The position numbers and the translations under genes are program-made. The notes under the pieces were generated by a model. It did not search any database, was not told the DNA's origin, and saw nothing but the letters and a program-made list of their open reading frames with translations. Shown here piece after piece: positions 46,367-58,261 of a stretch of DNA of 64,000 nucleotides; position 1 is the first letter of the stretch, and every line of letters begins with the position of its first letter. The stretch is from Rhizoctonia solani (Eukaryota; Basidiomycota; Agaricomycetes; Cantharellales; Ceratobasidiaceae): the NCBI RefSeq assembly GCF_016906535.1, contig NC_057376.1, forward strand, positions 310,001 to 374,000, written 5' to 3'.

Positions 46367-48332
46367 TCAGGTGCTCGCTACTTGTTCATACGCAGGAGGC
46401 CCAGTAGATACGGGAGCTACAGCTGAACTGGCCACGTCATCCGCATATATCCGGTAATTCGGCCTCAAACTCGCACCCGAATCAACATCGGTAACAATGG
46501 CACCTTCAGTCATTGGCCCGCGGCCCATATAAAATTCCCAGGATTGAGACCCAAGCCACCCGTACGAACTGTATTGTCTGAAGATCTGGAAACATACGGA
46601 CCAAGAGGTGCGCCGTGATTAAATGTACTTATCTGATACCCAGCAGAATCAGGCCATCCAGGCCCTGAAACAGTACTCTCTGTATAGCTAGACGACGATC
46701 CTAGTCCTGGAGAGGCCAGCGGCGTAACACCCGAATGATGAAATAATCGTGCCGTTGTACCTCCTTGGCGACGCTTTGCCGTACTTGGTGCAAGAGTCTG
46801 GTGCTGCGGCCATGTATACATGCCCGAGGCCCCGTGTGAATCAGTCCTCATGTGCGGTAAGCCAGGTGCAAAAGGTGTGCTGATGAACGATGTGTCTCCT
46901 CGGCTCGAAGGGCCCGTTTGATTTGGAGCTGGGGTCATGATTTCCTGCGGTTCGGTTTGTTTTCGTCGAAGGCAAATGAGAAGCGTGAAGAGCGCTAGCA
47001 GGAGGACGATTGCGCCGGAAGCAACACCTGCTATTATGGCGACCTTGGGGCTGTTACGTATTCCATTGGAGCCACCGCCTCCTTGGCCTCCACTGGCGAA
47101 TCTTTACCAAGTAACTTCAATACAATGAAGCTTGGGGCTGGAATTTTACTTACGCATCGCCTCCTTCGACGGTGAACACTTCTACCCAATCTACAGCGAG
47201 TCGCCCTGGATCTTTTACTCTGAGCACGAGCTCATGATCTTTGTCTGCATCGAGATTATTCTTGAAATATCGTAGACAATTTCCTGCTCGTTGTTTTACC
47301 TGTTGAAAACCATTAGAAATATAAGCAAAATAGATCAAACACTCACATCCCCGCCAATAGAATATAGATTTATGGTGCCATCATGTTGAATCTCTTCCGA
47401 ACCGTCCATAGATGCAGAATACGCAGCATATCGTGAATGTGAATAGCACGCTCCGTAGACCGAAATTCCAGTGCCTCCTCAATCATATTAGCACCATTAG
47501 GTCTAGTGATCCTGCCTATATGCATTACCTTTAAATGAAATCGTTGCAGTGGCATTCGCCCAATAGCTATCATGATATGTGGAGCTCCTAATCCCTTCTG
47601 GCTGAGTGGTCCGAGGATAGGCATTCCCAATCGTCCAGTTCCCTCCGGGAGGTGCATAGTACTCGATGCTTGGGTCTACATCGTCTATCACCTTCTTTAT
47701 CACTGTCGCTCTTATCAGGGAATGATGTCAGTATAATCCCCCCATAATAAATTAAATCTACACCGTACCCGGTATGTCCACTTCCTACGTCTACTACAAC
47801 CTCTTTTAGCGTGAGAGAACCGGGATTACTGGCCGAAGCGGGTCGTCGGACCATGAGACTAATGGTATGTGGACCAGGCTTTAGATCAACCGAAGAGTAC
47901 AGAGATTGTGTATTGGAACGAAAAGTACCAGGGAAATGGAGACCGTCGAGTGAGATATCGTATCCTAGGTTGTTAGTTGTGTTGCCTATAAGATGGATAC
48001 CCACTCCTGCAAACGTGTATTAGCATATTAAACGACCATCTGAGTTGCTCGCAATTACCCTCAAAAGAGAGCTCAAAACTTGCTTTGAATGAGCTTGTTG
48101 TGTGCGCACTGTCGGGGTCGCATATCCACGAACTCGTACCGTTACCGCTGACGACATTAGTTGGACACATACTTTGCCATCCACCCGAGTTGGCACTATT
48201 GGTCACGTATGGAGAGTAGGTGACCATCGGAGATGTATTAGGTATCGTCTACAAGGGCGAGAAAATTAGCTCGACCAAAAAATATCTTAGTGTAATTGCT
48301 CGACGCACAATATTATACACGGTCTCGGACAT
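46367..48332 (-). CDS. Single-pass membrane protein with extracellular beta domain
   Basis: An Agaricomycete-type orphan receptor-like protein. It starts MSETVYNI at 48332. The extracellular part has Cys-containing beta-rich segments (WQSMCPTNVVSGNGTSSWICD, SSFKASFELSFEG, VGIHLIGNTTNNLGYDISLDG, VDLKPGPHTISLMVRR, LVLRVKDPGRLAVDWVEVF) with several NxT/S glycosylation sites; the DISLDG..F..L..G.HTI pattern is galactose-binding-like. A Gly-rich linker precedes one transmembrane helix (VAIIAGVASGAIVLLLALFT) and basic stop-transfer LRRKQ. The cytoplasmic tail is Ser/Pro-rich. One G appears missing at ~46550-46552; with it, the tail continues past the apparent stop at 46510 to YRIYADDV..TGPPAYEQV and a stop at 46367, ending with a PPAY (PPxY) motif that could recruit WW-domain ubiquitin ligases. 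Function unknown. Confidence 0.75.
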
Positions 48333-49797
48333 GGTGCAAGGGAGTTAAGATGGGATGTGATGGTGGGCGGTAAATATTTGCCTATATTACGCTTGCTCCA
48401 AATGTGGAGCGGCGTGCTGTCACAGCCCGACCAGAAGCAGCATGCGGATTCCTGCCTGCCTGTCAGTGCATCCCTGTGTCGGTGCCTGGACCAAAAAGAG
48501 ACGCTGTGCTTGGCTTTTGATGTGGCTGTACAATGTCACCTTGGAGCCATGCGCTGCCGTCAAGTCCGCTTCTCGGTGAGAATTGGTTGTGCTATGCTTG
48601 AAGTAACGATGGATGCGCTCTGTCGCAGCTACCGAACTAGAAATATATAGGTATATCTTGTCACAGCTTCGACTAGATGGGTGTCTGGACTTCAGATAAA
48701 CATCACGTTACCTTACGAGCGCCAATCGGAACTTGTTTTCTGGTATTGAAAGCAATCGAAGGGCACCCAACTGTAAGGTCGAGCTGTCAAATCGTTGACC
48801 GGATAAAAGACAGGTTGGACACAATAGCTGTCTCGTGCTCATAGCTTCCAGACCTGTGGGGTTTTGGTCATTCGAGGCTCCTGTCGCCTAGGAATGCGTG
48901 CCAATTTTAGCCAAATGTCTACAATTTCCGCGACCGGCTGCGGCAGAAGTCTGCGCGATTTTGTCGCGTAGGATAAAGAATGTACAGAAGGCAAATATCC
49001 CTCGCATGCTGGCCACCCATATCCTGCTCGTGTATCCCGCCCGGGCCGCTGACGATATCGACGATAAGTGCGTTTTGGTTGGTTGGGTCGGTGCTACCCG
49101 GAGGCAGGGCGAGGCCCGCTTTAGACCGACCCACGTGAATTCGTCTAAATCTGATCACAGTACATCATCACATGGCTGACGTAACATTACTTCCGTTATG
49201 TTTCCCTTGCAAACGCTTATTCCCGTCGGCTATGTGTGGTCTGCTGTGGTTTGAGGATAGTATATATGCCCCACTATATGATATCATGTTTACAGTGAGA
49301 AACGAATATAATTCTGTCAGACTGTAGATAAAAGTAGGCATAACGCCGCTCCAAGGGCGCTTGATGTGGCATCCGATCAGGCGAAGAACCGGAAGTCCGA
49401 GGCCTTCCGAGAGCCGGTTGGAAACGGGGGGAGGACACCAACAGCGCGGACGTACACGGGACTGAGGAGTCTTATGCAACAAGTATTGAGAGTGATCCGG
49501 GATATTGGTATTGGTAAAGGAGGTATAAAACAGGGCGCAGTAAGGCGTGTTGCAGCATCGACCCAGTTAGCTCCGAGTTCACGTGTCCCAGGGCCCTCCC
49601 GCTCCATTGTGAGTGTATAAATCCTCGCCTGCGCCCATACCGCGTCTGCAATCCCTCATCCGGGTCTCGCACGCTGCACCTCACTTGCTGCCCCCCACAC
49701 TATTCTTGCCTTTATATCCTCTACTCACACCTTTCCCTAGGCTCCATCTTCGCCTTCACCTGTTTTTCCTCGTATCTCTCCCCTTAGATTTCCTGTC
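48333..49797. other. Divergent intergenic region including the PCK1 promoter
   Basis: About 1.46 kb between the start codons of the membrane-protein gene and PCK1. No gene is supported; open frames at 48357-48650 and 48898-49179 have no family. The last 300 bp hold the TATA boxes listed separately and a CT-rich leader at ~49640-49795 just before the PCK1 start. Confidence 0.5.
49524..49622 (+). promoter_or_regulatory. TATA-like boxes of the PCK1 promoter
   Basis: TATAAAA at 49524-49530 and TATAAAT at 49616-49622, about 270 and 180 bp before the start codon; a pyrimidine-rich leader follows. PCK genes are usually strongly glucose-repressed in fungi, which would suit a TATA promoter, but no repressor site is claimed here. 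Confidence 0.4.
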
Positions 49798-51785
49798 ATG
49801 CCTCACCTTCTCTCTACTCCTCACGTCACTCCCCACATCTTCGGCTACCCCGGCAAGTACGAGGAGCCACAAGACAATGGCCGTAAGTAATATTCAACAT
49901 ACCCAGCCTCACTCATCATTATTCGATTCCATTCTGACGCGTTTCTACAGTCATCGGCAAGGATCTCGAATACTTTTCCGATGCTGGCTTTGACATGTCC
50001 AAAATTCACCTCAAGAGGAACGCTCCCGTAGCCCAGCTCTACGAGGATGCCGTCCGATATGAGGGTAAGTCACTTACCCCGCACCTTTGCCCTCGCGATC
50101 TTCCCCATACTTCCGATTCGGGACTAATTACTGTCAATCAGGTGCTGTCATCTCCTCGTCTGGTGCACTGATCAACTTTTCCGGTAAAAAGACTGGTCGT
50201 TCGCCCAAGGACAAGCGTATCGTCTATGAGGAAACCTCCAAGGATGACATCTGGTGGGGACCCGTCAACATCAAGATGGACGAACACACTTTTGAGATCA
50301 ACCGTGAGCGTGCGATCGACTACCTGAACACTCGCGATCTCGTCTATGTCTTCGATGGATATGCCGGATGGGACCCACGCTACAGGATCAAGGTCCGCGT
50401 CGTCTGCGCGCGCGCGTACCATGCCCTCTTCATGGTGCGTCATATGTTGTGAAGGGAATAACGCAAACTAATGCTCCTACAGCACAACATGCTTATCCGC
50501 CCCACCGAGGAAGAACTCGCCAACTGGGGTGAACCTGATTTCATCATTTACAATGCTGGTCAATTCCCGGCCAACCGTTTCACCACCGGCATGACCAGCA
50601 CGACTTCGGTTGAGATTAACTTCAAGCGCATGGAGATGGTCATCCTCGGTACCGAATATGCCGGCGAAATGAAGAAGGGTGTCTTCAGTGTTATGGTAAG
50701 CAGACATCTCCAACGGCCTCGATCACTTCTCACGTCCTTGCCTCCAGCACTACTTGCAACCCGTCAAGTTCAACACCCTCTCCCTCCACTCTTCGGCAAA
50801 CGTCGGCATTGAGAAGCAGGATGTCACTCTCTTCTTCGGACTTTCGGGAACTGGCAAGACCACTCTTTCGACCGACCCCCGCCGTCAGTTGATTGGTGAT
50901 GACGAGCATGTCTGGTCCGACCACGGTGTCTTCAACATTGAGGGAGGATGTTACGCCAAGTGTATCAACTTGAGCGGCGAGAAAGAGCCCGAGATCTACA
51001 ACGCCATCCGCTTCGGTTCTATCCTCGAGAACGTCGTCTACAACCCTTCGAACCGTATTCCCGACTACGATGATGTCAGCATTACCGAGAATACCCGCTG
51101 TGCGTACCCGATCGAGTTTATCCCCGGTGCCAAGAGTGAGTATTCTGTTCGTATGACCGTTGGCTTTGTCAGACTGACCTCGGTTCCTAGTTCCTTGCTC
51201 TTCTCCCAACCAGCCCTCGAACATCATCATGCTCACCTGCGACGCATACGGTGTTCTTCCACCTGTCAGCAAGCTCACTCCCGAGCAGGCTAGCTATCAC
51301 TTCTTGGCTGGTTACACATCCAAGACCCCTGGTACCGAAGATGGTGTCCTCGAGCCCCTCCCTACCTTCTCGACTTGCTACAGCGCTCCCTTCCTCGTCT
51401 GCCACCCCTCGCGCTACGCCACCATGCTCGCCGAGAAGATGGAGGCCACCAAGGCCAACTGCTGGCTCATCAACACCGGCTGGACCGGCGGCAAGTACGG
51501 AACCGGCCGTCGCTGCCCGCTCAAGTACACCCGTGCGATCATCGACGCCATCCACGACGGCTCGCTCGCCCAAGCCGACTTCGTCAAGTTTGACGTCTTT
51601 GGCTGTGGATCCCCACTGCATGCAACAACGTCCCCGACGAGTTGCTCGACCCGCGCAAGGCTTGGAGCGACAAGGCTGCGTTCCAAAAGGAGGTTCGCAA
51701 GCTCGCTGCCATGTTCCGCAAGGCGTTCTCGTTGTATGAGCGTGAGGTGTCTGACAAGGTTCGCTTGGCTGGACCGGTTGCTTGA
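49798..51785 (+). CDS. PCK1: Phosphoenolpyruvate carboxykinase (ATP)
   Basis: Converts oxaloacetate to PEP with ATP, the committing step of gluconeogenesis in the cytosol. Six exons: 49798-49882, 49951-50064, 50142-50434, 50483-50695, 50748-51135, 51191-51785. Motifs: [46 protein letters not shown], the kinase-1a P-loop [11 protein letters not shown], the metal-binding [42 protein letters not shown] and [14 protein letters not shown]. The exons sum to 1688 nt, one short of 563 codons. The missing base is a T at ~51602-51604, after which the frame continues [15 protein letters not shown] to the stop at 51783. The corrected length (~562) is typical of fungal ATP-dependent enzymes. Everything else is intact, so I treat the break as a consensus error. 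Confidence 0.95.
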
Positions 51786-52523
51786 GTTTGAGGAACGGAC
51801 GGTGTGAAGGCTTAGTAATTTGTGACTTTTGTATTGATTAGATATTTTCTGAGTTGTTTTACGAGGCTGTTGAGATTTCTTGTGAATATAATACATTTAG
51901 TTAGGAAGCACATGCGCATGAGGCATTAAATTGATTTGCGTTCATTTCTCTGTTGCGCTTCGTGCCAAGCGGACGTGATTAGCGACATAGGTACTACACT
52001 CAAAGCTGATCATAGTACCTAGAAACTGTTTGCACCAGCCCAGAGTCTCAGTAGCTATCTTCCCCGAATCACTGCTCTGACCGAGTATAAAAGGGCTAAT
52101 TGGAAGGAGACGATTCTCCCCAAGCAACTGTTTGTTCATTCTGCTCCCTTCTACGCTGTGGTGTGATAAGATCATGAAAATCAGTATGTCAGTAAAAGAT
52201 GTCTTTTTTCAGTATAATGCGGCCGGGAAACGTCAGCATGCCTTCCTGAGTATGAATCAGACTGGGGAAGAATTGATACCTAAAGTTAGTATATATTGAC
52301 TTTGATTTCAGCTCAATTTTCACTTAAACACGTTCTTATTTCGTTGTTTTAACCTTATACAGCGTCTTGGCCAATCGTATTCCTGGTCCCGTTCACCCAT
52401 TCGGAGGCACAAGTATGAAAACGCTATTGTATCGCCTCCGCCGTTGTAGTCATGTCCTAGAATAGTGTTGTCGTGTGGCCAGAGCTGCCGCTCAAATATG
52501 AAGGATTACTGTTGTCCTGAGGC
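51786..52523. other. Gene-free spacer after PCK1
   Basis: PCK1 and the minus-strand patatin/NB-ARC pseudogene end towards each other. An open frame at 51942-52175 (minus) is not supported by any family or splice extension. Confidence 0.5.
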
Positions 52524-54786
52524 TTAAATAGCGAGTAGAAAGAAGTGTTGCCGTACAATCCAAAACAAATTCAGATGCCTGCGGTTATTGTGTATCCAGT
52601 CTTGCACTAGAATATGGATATTATGTCCAAGGTTTATTCGATCAAATTCAATGAGTGAGCACGACATCGGGTCAGCCATAATGTCGGCAAATTGAGCTCT
52701 GTTCCAACGACCCTGGGAATCCAAAAAAGTAGATAGGTGTCCCTGAACACAGTTATAGGCAGGCAACAAGGTGTTGATCAAGCCGGGCATATATAGATAT
52801 CCGTGATTCTGTGTGCCGCGTGCAGCTCGCTTGAAGAGATCCTCGTATATGTGTCGAGGGTTCAAGAGCGCCATGAGCCAGAGCATTTACTTAGGAGGCT
52901 CTTGCAGTAGTTCGTAACACAGTTTCCAGGTGGTATCCAACGACTTCGCGTATTGTTCAATCTTCCTATAAAATGTTCCCGAATCATTCAGTGTAGCGTG
53001 ACATTCAGATAGAAAGAGATCCCGGTACTTTACGACGCCGACGCTATGCACATGGCGTATGTATGCGCCAGCGTGTACGATTGCAAGTGCATGGTAACCT
53101 AGATCCTTCCTCGTGTACATTGGCTGGGATCATGGGTTGATAAGAAGCTCTTATTACATACCTGAAGTAAAGCGACTGCAGCTTCTCTATCAGCAGCAGA
53201 GAGTCCATGATCTTCCATACGGGCGGTTTTAAGTAGTAGCGCCGATCCGTCTTCCTGGTCCATACATGATAGATGACAAGTGCTATTCACACCCTTTGCT
53301 ACGATGGCCATGTCAACCAAACGGGTAGTAATAATAACGTTTCCGTGGAGGCCTCTTGGTATGTATCGTCGAATTCCAGTAACCAGAGATCGATCGTCAG
53401 CGTTATCAAGGACAAGTAGCCATTGATTGGGAATGTGCTCAAGCCAACCAATGGCATCTTCGTGGCTCTCTCCGACGTGGTTGATAATGACGAAGTCTTG
53501 TAGGGCCTCCTTGATTGATCTTTCAGAGCTTGCATCCACGTAGATCACATAATCCCACTTGTCACCCGTACGTTCGATCACGTTCAGCACAAGTTGAGTT
53601 TTTCCTACCCCACCTAGCCCACAGATAACACATATACAAAACCCCCCCTCATCTCTGGTCAAACATGTCTCCAGCTGTCGGCTCTGCGTATCATAGCCTG
53701 TATGTAACGCAGGGCAGCGTTTGAGTCTTGTGCTTGGTTTATTTTTACCGGCCTGCCCGGGGATATGGCTATCTATTGTTGAGCGAGTGATAATTAGACA
53801 CCATCCGTAACTACAACCACTATTAACAAAATAATCACCTATAAGCTCCGTCTCAATACTGATTGGTCTTTCGGCTATCAACCGTATAGCGTGATCCATG
53901 GTATTTCCTACTTCTGGTTTCTCCAAGTAGAGTCTGACGTGCTGCGAAATATCGTCTAATTGCTCCCAGCTTCCCGGAAGCATAGTCTACATTCCTTGGT
54001 CTACATTGAACCGGAAGCAAACGCCGTCCTTAGTTTTGAAGCGCACTTTCATCTATTCAGCAACACGCTCGCTGTCTGTTGCCATCTGCCTCATTGCCAC
54101 TACATCCTGCGTACGAAATACCTTCCGAAGCAGGCCAGGATTGGAGACCTGGATTTTTCGTGCGCGCCCAGCACCAATGCTTAAAATGCAGGCTACATGG
54201 CGATCTGGGTACAGCTTAACTTAAACTCACGTTCTAGGATTTTGGGCAGACCCTCCCTTCCTATCATCATTTCTTCTTTATTGCCTGTGGCCTCTCGTAT
54301 CATTGCCCCAAGCGCCTCTTGGAGATTCTTTGCTTTGTATACAGCCCGTGACACAGATAGCTTCTTCTCTAAAAATATGCTTTTCATCAACTTTACATAT
54401 TCTTCTATTGCCTTGTCGATTGGCGTTCGCAGCCTTCCTAGCATACACGCGCTGATTCTATATGAAAGTATGGTATGAACATCGAGTAAACAACTCGGCA
54501 AGGCCAATCGGGCCATATATCTATATAATTACAAAGTACTCACCCTCCAGCACCTGATCCGGCAATATAGTCAAAGTGGTCAGCAGGGATGAGCGGCTCG
54601 CATTTTAGCTCTAGTTCTCGCATCTTCAACATGGGGGCTTTCAACACAATCAGCGAGGATAGACCTCGAGCTCCTCCACTTTCATAATTCACCTTTATTA
54701 GCTTTACTTTATGCATTACTCAGATAAGCGGATTTACCAATGCATAGGACATTCAAGCCCAGTAAGTTTGATTTATTCTGGAACAT
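52524..54786 (-). pseudogene. Patatin-NB-ARC NLR, disrupted by stops and a deletion
   Basis: Start at 54786 (MFQNKSNLLGLNVLCI). The patatin oxyanion loop is damaged (SGGARGLSSLIVL, with the leading Asp lost at the splice). Then YIAGSGAGG, again Gly instead of the nucleophile Ser, and SACMLGRLRTPIDKAIEEY. A stretch of about 70 residues present in the 39-41 kb copy, containing its NPF segment, is deleted before RHVACILSIGAGRAR. In-frame TAG codons occur at 54053-54055 and 53987-53989. The NB-ARC part is well kept at 53700-53100: Walker A GLGGVGKTQLVLNV, Walker B WLLVLDNADD, NVIITTR, and LGYHALAIVHAGAYI. A third in-frame stop (TAA, 52887-52889) precedes MLWLMALLNPRHIYEDLFKRA and HNIHILVQDW. The TPR repeats usual after NB-ARC in such fungal proteins are absent. 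A shorter NB-ARC protein could start at the Met at 53983, after the second TAG. Confidence 0.8.
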
Positions 54787-55103
54787 AGACGTTGGACTGG
54801 CGATAGAGAACACAGATGTTGGCAAGAAGTAAAGGTGCCAATTGGGTAGCCAGTTTGTTAGCCACCTGGTAAGCACCCAATAGGCGTACAGCCTTTTCCC
54901 TCTCCAGCATTGACATTTACCTAAAGACACAGAAGTACCGCTGAGTGTGAAAGACGTTGCAATGAAACATGCACGTTTAATTTACCCAGAAATAATGCAT
55001 GTATTCATGTCACGCGTGTAATGGAACAGAATAATTGTTTTATTGGCTTCGGCTTTGTTAAAAAAATATAATACATTAAATTGAAATTAATATGGTTTTC
55101 GTT
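54787..55103. other. Intergenic, AT-rich
   Basis: Promoter side of the patatin/NB-ARC pseudogene and 3' flank of FDH1, both minus strand. AT-rich near 55010-55100 (A-rich on plus), probably the FDH1 3' untranslated region and polyadenylation area. Nothing else seen. Confidence 0.45.
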
Positions 55104-56428
55104 TTACTTGCGTTGACCGTCTGTAAAAAAGGTCAAGTCAGAAAATATTCAGAGCGATCTTCCAATAGACTCACAGTTCCTGGTGGCATACTGGCCGTTC
55201 TCCACAATCAAGTTACCTGGGTCCTGGGGCTTGTTCTCCAAGTAGTTCTCAAGGATCGACTTGGCGCCCTGGGCGTAGCGCAACTGCGCATCGAGGGTAG
55301 TACCCGAGTAGTGCGGGACCATACCGTTACCACCTCCAAGCACGTTCTTCATCGTGCGCCAAGGGTGATCCTTGGGAGAAGGCTGGACGTCCCAGACATC
55401 ACCGGCATAACCGTTGATGTGGCCGCTCGCGAGGGCGGCGGCGATATCGTTCCTGTCGACGATCGCACCGCGAGCCGTGTTGACGATCCATGCGCCCTTC
55501 TTGAAGTGCTTGAGGAGATCGGCGTTGATGAGACCGCGAGTTCCTTCGTGCAAAGGAGCGTTGACAGTGACGATATCGCATTGGGCGACAAATTCCTTGA
55601 TATCCTCGACACGGCGGGCACCGACGGCCTTGGCGGCATCTTCTGGGAGCGCATTGTAGTCAAAGTACAAGAGCTCCTTGCAGTCGAATGGAAGGAGGCG
55701 TTGAAGAACTCGGTAGCCGATACTAGAGATCGCCCGATCGATCAGATGCATGCACCATTGATCCGATCCAAGAAACAACTTACCGGCCAGCACCGATAGT
55801 ACCAACGACTTTACCCTCCAAATCATATGCGTTACGAGCAATCTGGCTGACGTCCCAGTCTCCGCGCTCGATCATCTCGTGGGCAGGAACAAAGTTGCGG
55901 ACGAGGAGGAGAATGTCCATGATAACATGCTCCGCGACCGAAACGACGTTGGATCCCGAGACCTCGGCGACGGTGATCTTTTTCTCGTTGGCGGCATTGA
56001 GATCGACGTGGTCGGATCCGACACCGGCGGTGATGCAGAGCTTGAGCTTGTGTGCCTTGTTCTTGATAAATCGGCCGTCAAGTATCCTGGGTGGAACGGA
56101 GTGGTAATCAACACCTCGGCCTCGGGAAGTTCCTTTTGGAAGACGCTGTCGGGGCCTTCCTTGTCGCTGGTGACCTGAATAAAGTCGTATGAGTCACGGA
56201 ATGTCCATGGAATCGGGATGAGACTGCTGATACTCACGATCAATTCATGGCCACGCTCCTTGAGCCAGTCGGCGATCCCGAGCTATCCAAGGCAAGTTGA
56301 TGAGTCCTGAGGGTCGAAGCTGATATCACACTTTCAATCCTTCATACCTTGTTCTCGGTGGTGCCCAACAAACGAGGTTCCTCCTGAGCAGCCTTGCCGC
56401 CATCGTAGAGAACAGCCAAAACCTTCAT
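55104..56428 (-). CDS. FDH1: NAD-dependent formate dehydrogenase
   Basis: Oxidises formate to CO2 with NAD+; a D-2-hydroxyacid dehydrogenase family enzyme. Start [19 protein letters not shown] at 56428. Motifs in order: [78 protein letters not shown], the Rossmann GxGxxG opening GTIGAG (at a splice), FDYNALPED (NAD-specific Asp), [26 protein letters not shown] (substrate Arg), and [28 protein letters not shown] (catalytic His). The last exon gives a short tail NYGQRK ending at 55104. One C (coding strand) seems missing at ~56081-56084, between GYL and the following KNKAHKLKL; the rest is continuous. The lack of a presequence suggests a cytosolic enzyme. Length about 360 residues, normal. Confidence 0.94.
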
Positions 56429-58261
56429 AGTTGTAGAGTAGTAGAAGAGTGAAGACGAGGTGAGGTGAGTAGAAGAAGAGAGGGAGAGAACTGATGGATC
56501 CAACTCTCCAAGATTACCAGCTCTTAAATCCCTGCGCCGTACGCTCGACCGGAACCCTCATCCCGATACCAAATCCGAGCAGACCCAACGCATCATTCCC
56601 GATATGAACATTTCAAGTGAACAGAACCAATAATAGCGGATATCGCAACGGTTCAGGATCAGAAGCGCCGATACCACAAAGAGAGAAAGAGAGCGAGTGA
56701 ATGAAAATAACCGGCCAAAGGTCCCATGTCCTATACTCTATCCGCATCACGGGACGCCAATAATTACCCCAAACCGAAAGAGCGCAAGGCCAGTTTCCGC
56801 AGTTTATGGGCTGCAAGTTACGTCTTGAGACTGATCGGGTACGCAAATTCCACCCCATTAGTGGACCTCCACTTTTGAAAGCCCAAGAGGCGGATGATGC
56901 ATTCCCGAATTCGAAGCTCGGGATGGAAGGCATGTAGCGGGTGAAAGAGTGGTTGAAAGGCTGGCTATCTCCGGGCAAATTTTTTGCATAGTGCGGTAAG
57001 CTGTAAAGATTGTTATTTTTACCCACGGGAGCTAAAAATAAGTGAGCGATAGAGGATGGTGCTGGCAGAAGGACGATCGACCAGGTGGTTATGTCAGATG
57101 ACAGACATCTCGGTTGACACCTTTCTGGTCTAGACTAAAATGAAATAATAGGAACGGCTTAAAGGGGAAGTATATGATTACTATATATATATTTGTGTGT
57201 CTATCAGACTAAATATGATATCCGTGTAAATCCGTTATAAAATACGCGGCGCGTATGGCCAAACTCTGCACTCTGGTCCAGCTGCCTTGCACAACCTCTA
57301 CCACAAGCAAACCTTGAAATAAATGCACCCGGGTGATCCTTTGCCTTCTCTACTATCTACGAGACAACCGGGTGAACCCCTCCAGTGAGAACATATCGAA
57401 AGAAACCTTAAAGATAGAATTTATCGATAATCGGATAAGGTATCAATCAGGCTCTAGCTATAGGCCCGCATGTAACGTGCACATCCACATGTACTAATAC
57501 ATGTGCGTGACCAAGTTCCGGTTAAATTCAGAATATACAACGCATCGAGAGAATTCCGAATAACGTCTCTCTCTGGGCTCATAGGAGTCGAGCTTAGGAA
57601 TAATGACGTCTATGCGCCGCGTACAGTATGCGTATGTGCGGTAGCTATAGGTACCCCCCCTATAGTTAGCCGTGAATACCAAAATTCGCGTACGACGAAC
57701 TCGAGCCGGTGGAGCGCGGATGTGAATGTGGATAGTTTACCACTTTGGTGGTACGGCACCCCCCTTCCCTCTCCGCTAGGACGACTATCCCATAATTATA
57801 AATATGCGAAGGAATGTAAAGAGAGTCTGGCTGGGGACGAGCCCAAATGCGTATTCGGCACGTACGGCCCGAGCCGCTCCCAACTTGTAATCGGGCCCCA
57901 CTCTCAATTGCAACTTGGAAAAAATGAACATAGAACGACTTTCAATTTGTTGATTGTACCCATATCACAATTACATGCACAGAAGAGAAAGCAAAAGAGT
58001 AAAAAAAATCAGGAAAGTGACATAAAGATCGAATGGAGACAACACAAGTAGGGGAAGACGAAAAAAATCACAAGAGAAAGAACGAATAGCGGTCGGAACC
58101 GGGAATAAGATAGCATGCGAGATATGTTGTCCGTGCCAAAAAAAAAAAAGGAGAGAGAAAAAAAGAAAAGTATACAAGGAGAGTACAGTTGGTAATAACA
58201 GAGCGAATAAACAAGGGAACTGTCCATAGGGGAATAAGCAAAAAAACCAGGACGAAGAGAA
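56429..58261. other. Gene-free region: FDH1 promoter and homeobox 3' flank
   Basis: About 1.8 kb. The coding strand just upstream of FDH1 is CT-rich (56455-56490). Two open frames (56613-57026 minus, 57503-58051 plus) lack any family signal or consistent codon pattern. An A-rich stretch on plus at 58000-58160 (T-rich on minus) probably belongs to the homeobox 3' untranslated region. A small TA microsatellite lies at ~57180-57192. Confidence 0.5.

Noticed and set aside
50730..51278. 182-residue open frame opposite PCK1
   Set aside because: Antisense to the P-loop region of PCK1, explained by codon bias of a highly expressed gene.
57503..58051. 182-residue open frame on the plus strand
   Set aside because: No family signal, lies in the A-rich 3' flank of the homeobox gene, and has no promoter-like sequence.
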